Shown here one piece after another: positions 23,413 through 32,754 of a stretch of DNA of 60,000 nt (positions within the stretch are counted from its first letter, which is position 1; each line of letters begins with the position of its first letter). Source of the stretch: Liolophura sinensis (Eukaryota > Mollusca > Polyplacophora > Chitonida > Chitonidae); contig NC_088305.1 in assembly GCF_032854445.1 (NCBI RefSeq), positions 24,835,400 through 24,895,399 of the forward strand, given 5' to 3'. A program made the translations under genes and the position numbers. Under the pieces are notes generated by a model, which made no database searches, was not told the DNA's origin, and was given only the letters and a program-made list of their open reading frames with translations.

Positions 23413-23920
23413 CTAGCCAGGTGCGAAGACTAAATCGCAAATATGCCAACTCCTACGGACCAGGGAAATCCGAGTGTCGATTTCTTTATTCAAATTCAGG
23501 TTAAAAGATTTTTTAATTAACAATATTTGATCCACATTAGTCATTCAATCTACGAGACAGAATGTGTCACACAAAATATTATTCACACTATTGTATAGTT
23601 AACTTAGGTTTTTGTAGTGTTACATTTCTATGTTCATTTTTTCCCAAGTAAATTTGTTTTTTGTTAATACAATTGTTCAATAATTATCGTTCCTCACCAA
23701 GCATGTAGTATTATTATTTGATAATAATGAGTCAAGGATAGAACAAGTAGAACGCCTTTCTAAACCGGAATATTCCATCCGTATTTCATTGTTCAAATAC
23801 ATGTATATGTATTGAACTTATTCAAGCGTATTCGTGTTTCTTTGTTTGGTCTTGTGTTAGGCCTATCCCTAATTTGAGCGTTAAACAAGCCAGGTGTTTC
23901 TCATCTTTACTATCCGATAG
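23413..23920. other. Unassigned AT-rich region
   Basis: No supported feature. Confidence 0.45.
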
Positions 23921-23923
23921 TGG

Positions 23924-23982
23924 CACCCTTACAAGTGAAATATTCTTTAGTAAGGCGTAAACACCAATCAAATAAATAGACA
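23924..23982 (+). mobile_element. SINE-A 3' tail fragment
   Basis: ACAAGTGAAATATTCTTTAG, TAAGGCGTAAACACCAATCA and AATAAATAG form the tail only. Confidence 0.75.
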
Positions 23983-24414
23983 ATGTATGAGGGAAAGAGA
24001 AAGCCTGTGAGACAAAGCATGGTCGCATCTGGTTTCAAAACCTAATGCAAAAGTTTTTGAGCGTTGCGTTGACACTTTGCACCGCACAAGCGGTAACTTG
24101 TTCGTAGATAAATCTGGAACAGTATGCAAATGAGCATATTAGAGCAGAAATTAAGATTGTGCAAATAAAAAACTTTGAAAAGAGACAAATGTTATGCAAA
24201 TGTTATGTAAGGAACGTTATTTTGGCCTTGATTTTTTTGAGAGTGAAAGGTTGAATTTGTAGCTCCTCAATGCCCTAATGAAATTAATTCTTCTAATGTT
24301 CCAGTTTTAGCCCTCCATTCAGGAATTCGTCGAGGATCTCCCGTTTACGAGGTAGCCTTTTGAATATATAGTCGTATAGTCATATAGGTGACATATTTAT
24401 TATTTTGGCGTAAG
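23983..24414. other. Unassigned region
   Basis: No supported feature; a 29-bp exon-like piece near 24330 is too short to call. Confidence 0.4.
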
Positions 24415-24415
24415 A

Positions 24416-24545
24416 TTTATTTATTTATTTATTTATTTAATTGATCGGCCATCATGGTGGGAGCAAACCGAGCAGAGCTCGGGTGAAGCCCACAACGATC
24501 CACAGGTTGCTAGAAGGCCTTCCCATGTACGACCGAAGAGGACTT
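24416..24545 (-). mobile_element. SINE-A with internal deletion
   Basis: A (ATTT)n tail, then TTGATCGGCCATCATGGTGG (the CGTACTCAAGAATA block is missing), GCAAACCGAGCAGAGCTCGG and AGGTTGCTAGAAGGCCTTCC. Confidence 0.85.
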
Positions 24546-24779
24546 TGGCGTTTTATTGCCATCAAATCAGTTTACTGGCTTATTTATGTGTTGGGTGTGT
24601 GCCAAGAAACTGGTTTACCTGAACTGGTGCGATCACATCCGGGAGTGGGGACATCCGGGATCTGTATACTATCTGTAAAAAATACAATAAAGTGAAATTC
24701 AACTCCGGCAACTTTCAACCACGATTCTCACGTGTGCTTTAACTCTTTTAACCGCACGATTAGCCCTTTGTTGATGCAC

Positions 24780-24787
24780 TATATAAA
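24780..24787 (+). promoter_or_regulatory. TATA box of the clusterin-like gene
   Basis: TATATAAA lies 50 nt upstream of the coding ATG, so transcription should start at about 24810. A CACGTG E-box is at 24729-24734. Confidence 0.7.
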
Positions 24788-24828
24788 GGGCTTTGCTGGT
24801 GCCCAAACTTGCAGAGTACTTCGGTGAG

Positions 24829-24840
24829 ATGTCACAATGA
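24829..24840 (+). promoter_or_regulatory. Three-codon upstream ORF overlapping the start codon
   Basis: ATGTCACAATGA encodes Met-Ser-Gln-stop. Its TGA overlaps the main ATG (24837-24839) by two bases. It lies in the 5' leader if transcription starts about 30 nt after the TATA box. Confidence 0.5.
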
Positions 24841-26938
24841 AGGCTGCGAAGATTTTGCTCTTTGCTTTCTTAGCAAACGTTCGTGGACAATATATAGAAC
24901 TGAACTCGTTTACTTTGGGTGGTAAGTAGCTGACATTTTAAAGATAAGATAATGTTTACTATATTTTCTCAGTTTTATTTGTGTCTTTGTTTTTTGGAGT
25001 TCTATTTTCCGTATATTCCGGATAAGTCGAGGCTTGATACACTGATTTATGAATTTCAATCATTGGTTTAAATAAACACATAAAAAAAAACATGTGAAAT
25101 GCAATAAGGTGTTTGATTCGCTCTTTGATCGTTTTATTTGATATGGTTATGGTGTTTTGGTTTTGTTCTTTTAATTTGTAGTTTTTATCAATTATTTACC
25201 GATAATTTTAATTTGTTTCACTGTTATCAGTCTTTCTTAATCTATACCGTGAAGTTTTCGTTGACTTACTCCATTAAGGCGTTGTTCTCAACACAGCCGT
25301 TCAGCCCTCAGTCAGTGGTGTTGCGAGTTCGAATCCAGCTCTTGCCGCTTGTTATGATGCAAGTTGTTTATCAGGTACATGTACCTGATAACGGACCTTA
25401 GCAGCTGCCAGGACCGCCCTCAGCTGTGTACTGCATCGATTAGCCCGAAACCCACAGCTTTGGGATTTAGGACAAACCATGTCAAAACTGTTCGAACCAA
25501 GTTGTCTAGTAACTAAGAAAAACATAAATACATAAATATGAAAGCAATTGGTTTTTCACGATCGATGAGCTGAATAATGCCACAAACAGTGTGCCAGTAA
25601 GTTTAATTGTTTCAACAAAAAAGAGCACATGTCCAATAAAGAAAAAAACATTGTTTTCCTTCATTTCTGTCTTTTTTTTTTTTAGTGCTTGCGCCGGAAG
25701 TGGCGTCCCAGCTTGAGATTTTGATTCAAAACGACTTTGTTGCGGTGAACAAGACGATAAGTAATCTAAACGACCAGTTCAAAGTGTGCACTGACCTGGT
25801 CTCAAGAAGACATGAGCAATGTGGGAATTGCATCAACGAAAATTGCCAGATCAAGTGAGTTATACATGTATAGCCAGTCATTCTGCTGCGGCTTTATTTT
25901 TGTTTATTTATTTGATTGGCGTTTTACGCTGTACTCAAGAATATTTCACTTATACGACGGTGGTCAGCATTATGGTGGGAGGAAAACGGGCACAGCCCGG
26001 GGGGAAACCCACGACCATCGGCAGACCTTCCCACTTACGGCCGGAGAGGAAGCTGGACTTGAACTCTCAGCTACCGCATTGATGAGAGGCTCCTGGGTCT
26101 TTACGCTGCGCTAGCGCGCTAACCAACTGAGCCACGGAGGCCCCGCTGCTGCTTTAAGTCAGGCAATGTGCTAGGGATATGGGGCCACCAAGCCATTTCT
26201 AACTTGAGTCAAAATTTAAATCCAATTCACAGTGCTTTGCTTTTCAAAGCTGAAATTTAAATTTTAAGATAACACTGATGAGGTGGACCCAACTTTAATT
26301 TATAAAGCCGAAAAATAAGCTTTAAGATCGTATATCAAATTTTGAATTAAGTCGGAAATGGCTCGTGAAATCGACCTCTGATAAACTGACCGATTGACGA
26401 CTACTGAATTATCTCGGGTCAATCAGGAAGTGGGCTAATAAACCTCAGTGTTGACATCTTCTCCGACAATCACCGCTTGACGGTGACGGTTGCTTCGAGC
26501 ACGTTAAATTGTCAGATCGATCGCTAATATCGGCAAAATTCCTGCAAAAAATATAAATGATCTCGTTGGGCTGTCCAAATTTCTCTGAAATTTTACCACA
26601 GAAGAGTGAGTAGCCTACTCCGTTATCCCACTTGTCACTTACACTGGGTTAGCCAGTCAGCCTTCAGGCGGTTCAGTCCGTGGGGTAGTATGCCTCCCGA
26701 AACCGGACAGAAGTGTTGAAAGCTGCATATTATGAGTCCTGTCAGCACATTCTCCGATTTGTGCACAGTCGTGTATATATATATATATATATATACACCC
26801 TGGAAGTTCACGTGGAATAGAATCTATCCTACCTCCTTAGATATATTAAAAAATGCTCCGCATGGTAGGGTTATTATTATTATTATTACAATAATAATAA
26901 TAAAAATAATAACAACAACAACAACAGCAACACCAACA

Positions 26939-26987
<49 letters not shown>

Positions 26988-27156
26988 CAAAAAAAACAAC
27001 AACAATAAAAATAATAATGGGGTAAAACACTAATGAAATAAAAAAATAATAACAACAATAACAGCAACAACAACAAAAATAATAATAATAGCAATAAACA
27101 CAACTATAATAATAATGAGGTAAAACACTAAACAAATAAATAAATAATAACAATAA

Positions 27157-27187
<31 letters not shown>

Positions 27188-30100
27188 AACAGCAATAATA
27201 ATAATAACAACAAAAACAACAATAACAATAATTGGGTAAAACACTAAACAAAAAAAAATAATAATAATAACAACAAAAACAACAATAATAATAGTGTAGG
27301 ACACAAAATATCCACATGCGTTATGCATAATGGATAATTGTCTGACACGATAGTTTGGGGCCCTTTATTTATTTATAAGATTGGTGTTTTACGCTGTACT
27401 CAAGAATATTTCACTTATACGACTGCAGGCAGCAATATGGTGGGAGGAAACCAAGCAGAGCCCGGGGGAAACCCACGACCAGGTTGCTGGCAGACCTTTC
27501 CAGGCACGGCCGGAGAGGAAGTCAGTATGAGCTGAACTTGAACTCGCGGTGGTCGCATTTGTCAGAGGCTCCTGAGTCACTGAGCCGAGCAGGCACGCTA
27601 ACCTCCTAGACGACGAAGGCAGTGTGTCCGTTTATAGCTTTACTGCAAGCTCAATAAAACCATGCAAGAAAAAAAAATCAAGTATTATACGATGTTATGC
27701 TTGGGCATAATTTTTTTTTTACTACAGACAGCGGGTCATTCGATGTTGGTACTTCTCCTACATAAATTTCTGAAGCTATACGTACTTGATTTTAAATAAT
27801 ATGGTACGAGTTAATGGACCTGTGCTTTCCTCATGCACAAAAAGAACACCACAAAGACTATGGGACCACCATAAAGACGGTAGGAGCCTGACGTCTAGCT
27901 TAGCTGTCGGAACACTGTGTGAATGTATAACGTGGGCTATGGAGAATGTCAATAATTACGTTACAGGCGTCAAGTCAAAGACTAAAATGTACTGGAGTTC
28001 CCCACAACAACTAACACGTAAAACGTAAAACTAACACGTAAAACGGATATTACGGAGTGAAAGGGACATGGCGTGTTTCTCTTTTTTTAACTGTACGTTT
28101 TTGTTTTTTTTCACTTTTGCAGACGGAGGTTTTCTTTTCTTAAGCAGGTCCCCCCCCCACCTCTCCCTCCAAAAAGGAATAATGTCCAGAAAAAGAGATC
28201 AGGGTGGGTTTTTTTATTTAAGCAGATAAAAAAGGGCCCAATCCTATATCTTTTTCTCAAAGTTTTCCTTTTTTTTATTCATCTGCCTAAATAAAAAAAG
28301 AAAAAATCCAACCTGATCTCGTTTTCTGGGACTTTTATTCTTTTTGGAGGGGGAGGGGGCGTGGCTCAGTTGTCGCTGGCGCAGCATAATGACCAATGCG
28401 GTCGCTATGAGTTCAAGGCCAGCACATACTGGTTTCCTCTCCAGCTGTGTGTGGGAAGGCCTGTCAGCACCTGCGGATTGTCGTGGGTTTCCTCGGGGCT
28501 GTGCCCAGTTTCCTCCCACCATAATGCTGGCCGCCGTCGTATAAGTGAAATATTCTTGAGTGCGGTGTAAAACACCAATCACATCAATAAATAAATTTTG
28601 GAGGGTGGGGGTGGGGGGGGGGAGCTGGCGACCTGTTTTAAAAAAAGAAAAACTCTGACTGCAGGAAGCGGGAAATGAACAAATCTAATCTTGATACATA
28701 TTGACCCAGGAGCCGGCGTAAAATACCAATCACATAAATCAAATCAAATAAATCAAAATGTGGTTTATTCTTATGATCAAACTTAAAAATCGAGAAAAAA
28801 AACCTTGCGACTGTCCTTGGACACATTTTGAATTCCAACGCCTCCTATTTCTGCTACGGCTTTGTCAGGATGATTTCTTGGTACTTTGGTACAAGGGTTC
28901 TCTACCATCTCAAACTTTAACCGTATTTCTATACTTGAAAAAGTATATAAACGTTGTTGTTTCATTCTGCCAGATTTGGCAATTGCTTTTCTTGGGGTCA
29001 AAAATTGTTTTGTGACTTATTAGATTGATTTTCAGGCTTCTGTACCCAGTGGAAGAAAAGGCGACCAACAATTAATTCTAAATGTCCAGACATACTAGAA
29101 GTAAATAGCGTTCGTATTAATTGCATTGAAAATGTAATATTTAATCAGTCATTTGGTAGTTAAATAATATGTCAACCAAAACCTGATAATTATATCGTTA
29201 CAGGGCCCATGAATGCTCCGTGCATGTAGACATGAAGAAATTGCCATGCCAAGCATCTCCTACGGCTTGTAAGGTTATAAATGTGGTGAAGAAGGCTGTG
29301 GAACTTGTGAAGAAAACTGGAGACAAAATCAAAGATGGTCTCAAGAACATACTTGGTAAGATATTTTATCTTTTCGTTTTATTGGCTGAATGTTACAAAT
29401 AACCTTCATTTAACTGTACAAGGCTTGATGGGCCTCCTTGCATAGGTGGTTAGCGTGCCAGCGCAACGCAATGACCCAGGAGCCTCTCACCAATGCGGTT
29501 GCTATGAGTTCATGTTCAGCTCATGTTGGCTTTCTCTCTGGCCGTATGTGGAAAGATATTTCTTTCTTTCTTTCTTTCTTTCTTTCTTTATTTATTTATT
29601 TATTTACTTGATTGGTGTTTTACGCCGTACTGAAGAGTATTTCACTTATACGACAGCGGCTTTTTGGTTCTTTGATATATTGAACTAGCCATTCTGATTG
29701 TTAGTAAACTTTGACCTCTGTAGTCAGCGATGTTTGCGGAGTATAAGATAGAGGTAGGGGTTTTCTTCTTCAGATTTTGTTACCAACTTTGTAAAAAGCA
29801 GCCAGTAAATTGGACTTCATATTAATTTAATTCAGTCATTCAATCCTTGAGCATTCCTTGTGTCTTTCCATCATCAATGAAAGCACCCAACATCGTGTTC
29901 AGTATCTTGGGATGATCAGTGGTCAGTACCGTTTATAAAAATAGTACGGTAGTATATTTATTCATTTTCTTTCCAACGAGTACGGAGACTCACTATTGGT
30001 AGGGCATTACTATATCACAGCTTTTTTTTAAATTTAATAAATTCTACGTCGGTCGTATTTCAAAAACACTTACGGATCCACTAAATCCAATGTTGTGTTT

Positions 30101-32536
30101 TACTTGTTAAACCGTCCGCTTCGGGAGCGGTAGATCCAGGGTCAATCCTGGGTCGAGTCACACTGAAGACTTTAAGAGAGGAAGTTGTAACTTCTTCGCT
30201 TGGCGTTCAGCATGAAGGGGATAGTGGAACGACTGGTTGAACCGTAACAGTATAATGATTCGAGTGGGGCAGCTTACTTGCCTTCAGTAAGGCGTCTCAG
30301 TAAAGCAGCACTAGATAAAAGAACGGTGAAAATCCGTCCTGCAACAAGGAGGCACATTACATCCACTTTAAGGATTTCTTTGTCGTCATATGACTGAAAA
30401 TTTGTTAAGTACTACGTTAAACCCCAAGCGCTCACTCACTCACTTGTTAAACTACAGGGGGAATACGTCTACGCAGAGTCTCACTTCCCCCGATAAGGCT
30501 TCCGAGAATTAGATTGCCGAGAATCCAGTTGCCGAGAGTCAGGTTGCCACGGATCAGGCTGCCAAGAATCCGTTTGCCACGAATCCGAATCCGGACGCCT
30601 CGAATCCGTTTGCCAAGAATCCGCTTCCGAAGTGGATGGGGTCGACGGAAGCGCCAGTCGGCAGAGCCTAGTTGTGAGGACCTGGAAAGCAATGGAGAAA
30701 CGGCTTGTCTGGTCTACGCGGCGCAGTGTTCTGTCTGTTCCGGAATGGATGAACCTCATGTACTTGTGTTACTTGAGAACGGTAAGTCAAAATTGTTATG
30801 CAGGTGAAACAATCTCTAAGTATTTATTACACTGTTAAAACTATTATGGGGCTCGGAGACATAATTTAGACTTCGAAATAAATGATCAGTGGACCACAGG
30901 TTTCTGTGAGAATGCGGCTAAAATTCCACAACTCCAGACTGCAAATGGCACCGTTTGAACGCGGGTCGTGATCTAGTGAAGTTCGTGAATAATTTGCCAA
31001 AAGTCGCTGGTTTACGACGAGGTTTATCAAGTTCCTGGCTGAGCAGCGGGGGTTTACCCCGGACCCTCCGGTTTCCTCTACTCATAAAACTGACTTCCAT
31101 CGAGTAACAGAATAAATTTTTATTAATTACAGGCGTTAAGTGAAATATTCTTGAATACGGCGTAAAACACCAGCAAATAAATAAAAAAATAAATAAATAA
31201 TTTTTTAAACATTTTTATTCGTTTCAGTGTGCGGCAAAAATGTGACACCCATTTTCACCAGCTTGCAAGCTAAAGAGGAAAGGCTTATCAGATTGGAAGA
31301 AATATTTGATATCAATAATTCCAGTGTCTTCAGTATCACTTCTGTAAGTACTGAATACCCAAAAGGGTTGAATACTCAGAAGTAGGCCTCTAACTAAAAA
31401 TCCATTTAGACTCAAACAGTATGCAACTCTTATCCAGAAACATTTAAAATAGATGTGAATACTGCCTGAAGATAATAGTTGCGTTGGAACTTTTCATGGA
31501 CTTTAACAACAACTGAGCAACAGAACCGTAGCTCCTTATTTCAATGCCTCTAACAAGAGGGAATGAACGAGATTGTTTTAATTAAGCACGCGAAGCAGGA
31601 ATCCTTTTCTGAGAAGCTTTTTAAGAACACTTTCAAGAACGTGGTTATTATACACAGAATACTTCCCAATTCTTCCAACAGCAAATGTTAACATTGTTTT
31701 TGCTACAAAGGCACAAATAAATACACTGAAAAATGACATCAGACCACTAATGTAAATCGGATGTCTTGTTTTGGGTTTGTTCTTGTTAACAAACTTTTTC
31801 AGAGGCAAATTCGTTCACTTATTTACCCATTTAATCATCCGACTATTTCGTTCATTGGGGTGATCGTTTTATCCATTTCTTGTTCAGTGATTTTCTCCAG
31901 CATTTGATAACTCAAGTCCCATCCATTCAGGAGAGAATACTGATAAGCTGAGTTATGTGTGCACAAGTAGGTCATAGCCTCATTTACATAGAGATGAGAA
32001 CTTCCCAGCTTGTTGAGGGAATGTGACCTGTTGATCTGTTCAGGATATAATAATATGTTTGCTCAAGTAGGTCTTGGCCCTGCTTCAATATCGATAGAAA
32101 ATCCTTGTTACTTACTCTTACAGACAGGGGAGACTATTATGTCAAGTAATATGCGCACTCGTAGGCAGCTGTCCGATGTAAATTTCCCTAGTACGTATTT
32201 CTATAGACAAGGGAGAATATCGTGTGAAACTATGTGTGTACAAGTGGGTTATGCTGGTTTAAATATCAACAGGTATTTCCCTATCTTTTACGTAAATATG
32301 ACCTCATCCAGTCAGCCAATCATTCACTCAATCAATAAATCGATTCATTTTTTCAGATCCAGTTTGACCCGTCCCAGTATAATGCTGAATCCTTAGGATA
32401 CAACGCTGTCCGTGTAGGATACTCTCTCCTAAGAACCTCCTACGTGGTCACCATGAAGGATCCGGTTAATCCGACAAACCCTGTCGCCGCTATCCCAGTC
32501 ATTTCACGACTCCTGTTTGAAGAGCTGGTAAAATAA
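24837..32536 (+). CDS. Secreted clusterin-like protein, six exons, 341 residues
   Basis: Exons 24837-24921, 25686-25854, 29204-29355, 30458-30781, 31228-31343 and 32357-32536. All junctions are GT..AG, all phases agree, and together they give 1026 nt. Residues 1-17 are a signal peptide (MKAAKILLFAFLANVRG). Cysteines 63, 74, 77, 82 and 89 follow C-x10-C-x2-C-x4-C-x6-C; cysteines 208, 219, 226, 229 and 245 follow C-x10-C-x6-C-x2-C-x15-C. Vertebrate clusterin, from memory, has x10, x2, x4, x7 and x9, x6, x2, x7, and joins its two chains through these cysteines. Here RRKR (198-201) is a furin-type site between the clusters, as in clusterin. Residues 111-135 form an amphipathic Lys-rich helix; Cys100 and Cys107 are extra. 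N-glycosylation sequons lie at 50, 248, 273 and 274. The C terminus (YNAVRVGYSLLRTSYVVTMK) resembles the clusterin C-terminal strand region. Odd point: residues 138-193 are an RLPRI repeat. It is shorter than clusterin (about 449). Likely role, by family, is an extracellular chaperone; this is inference. Confidence 0.82.
25285..25430 (+). mobile_element. Possible tRNA-derived SINE fragment in intron 1
   Basis: A B-box-like GCGAGTTCGAATCCAGC sits in a short block. It contains a perfect 24-bp palindrome at 25368-25391 (half-site TTATCAGGTACA). Confidence 0.4.
25897..26144 (-). mobile_element. SINE-A, near full length, in intron 2 of the clusterin-like gene
   Basis: Complete reverse element from GTTTATTTATTTGATTGG to CCAACTGAGCCACGGAGGCC, lacking a short block around the B box. 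It is flanked by a 12-bp duplication with one mismatch (GCTGCGGCTTTA at 25885, GCTGCTGCTTTA at 26145). Confidence 0.93.
26145..26770. other. Intron 2 sequence without visible features
   Basis: No repeat or exon recognised within this part of the intron. Confidence 0.5.
26774..26796. repeat. (TA)n microsatellite
   Basis: About eleven TA units inside intron 2 of the clusterin-like gene. Confidence 0.9.
26873..27292. repeat. Complex (AAT)n/(AAC)n microsatellite with SINE-tail islands
   Basis: Long AAT and AAC tracts are interrupted three times by GGGTAAAACACTAA-type islands (near 27018, 27116 and 27233) that resemble the SINE-A tail CGTAAAACACCAATCAAATA. The poly-residue open frames here are simple-sequence artefacts. 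Confidence 0.9.
27363..27600 (-). mobile_element. SINE-A in intron 2 of the clusterin-like gene
   Basis: (ATTT)n tail, GATTGGTGTTTTACGCTGTA, a full body, B-box region CTGAACTTGAACTCGCGG, and a rearranged head. Confidence 0.9.
27613..28150. other. Intron 2 sequence without visible features
   Basis: No exon or repeat apart from short A and T runs. Confidence 0.45.
28160..28351. repeat. Long inverted repeat (hairpin) in intron 2
   Basis: The left arm (about 28160-28232, with CCCTCCAAAAAGGAATAA and AAAAAGAGATCAGGGTGGG) pairs with the right arm (about 28272-28351, with CCAACCTGATCTCGTTTTCT and TTATTCTTTTTGGAGGGG). Arms are about 75 nt with a loop of about 40 nt. This is MITE-like or a foldback element. 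Confidence 0.8.
28352..28595 (+). mobile_element. SINE-A, full length, with target-site duplication
   Basis: Head GGCGTGGCTCAGTTGTCGC, B box GAGTTCAAGGCCAGC, a full body, and tail GTGCGGTGTAAAACACCAAT. It is flanked by TTTTGGAGGG at 28342-28351 and 28596-28605. The target is the outer end of the inverted repeat. Confidence 0.93.
28706..28760 (+). mobile_element. SINE-A tail fragment
   Basis: GCCGGCGTAAAATACCAATC followed by (AAATC)n. Confidence 0.65.
29428..29562 (+). mobile_element. SINE-A head fragment in intron 3
   Basis: GGGCCTCCTTGCATAGGTGG, TTAGCGTGCCAGCGCAACGC and CCAGGAGCCTCTCACCAATG, ending at GGCCGTATGTGGAAAGATA, where a TTTC microsatellite begins. Confidence 0.85.
29563..29660 (-). 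mobile_element. (TTTC)n/(TTTA)n tract and inverted SINE-A tail
   Basis: (TTTC)n passes into (TTTA)n, then GATTGGTGTTTTACGCCGTA and TTCACTTATACGACAGCGGC. With the upstream head this makes two opposite-orientation SINE pieces meeting at the microsatellite. Confidence 0.85.
29661..30100. other. Intron 3 sequence without visible features
   Basis: No exon or repeat recognised. Confidence 0.5.
30113..30441 (+). mobile_element. SINE-B, full length, abutting exon 4 of the clusterin-like gene
   Basis: Sense order: CGTCCGCTTCGGGAGCGGTA, B-box-like GGGTCAATCCTGGG, CGCTTGGCGTTCAGCATGAA, ATCCGTCCTGCAACAAGGAG, tail GTACTACGTTAAACCCCAAG, then (CACT)n. It is flanked by a perfect 11-bp duplication ACTTGTTAAAC at 30102-30112 and 30442-30452. 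Only TACAG lies between the right copy and the first base of exon 4. Confidence 0.94.
31134..31203 (+). mobile_element. SINE-A tail fragment in intron 4
   Basis: GGCGTTAAGTGAAATATTCT, ATACGGCGTAAAACACCAGC and (AAAT)n end 24 nt before the exon 5 acceptor. Confidence 0.85.
31344..31925. other. Intron 5, first part
   Basis: Intron of the clusterin-like gene with no visible element. Confidence 0.5.
31926..32290. repeat. Diverged tandem repeat, about 100-bp unit, in intron 5
   Basis: Blocks with GAGAATACTG.., TATGTGTGCACAAGTAGGTC, ATAATATGTTTGCTCAAGTA and ACTATGTGTGTACAAGTGGG recur three to four times with strong divergence. Confidence 0.5.
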
Positions 32537-32754
32537 GTTTCACGTTTACCGCATGAAACCAGCTTAAAATCCCACTACCAGTTCTGCCCAGTTTAGAAAG
32601 TAGTCCCAACTGGTAGAAAGTTTTTAATTTTCTCCAGCTTTGCATGTGGGGGAAACGTTTTCTTGTCTGCAATTATATTATTACAATATTCCTGTGAAAG
32701 TGCTACTTTGTTCTTATTACGTATTATTACGTAAAAAAATAAGTGAACAAGTAT

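Noticed and set aside
26824-27328. Poly-Leu, poly-Asn, poly-Cys and poly-Tyr open frames
   Set aside because: Translations of the (AAT/AAC)n microsatellite.
30447-30759. Minus-strand open frames across exon 4
   Set aside because: Shadows of the RLPRI repeat. The plus strand has matching splice sites and phases.
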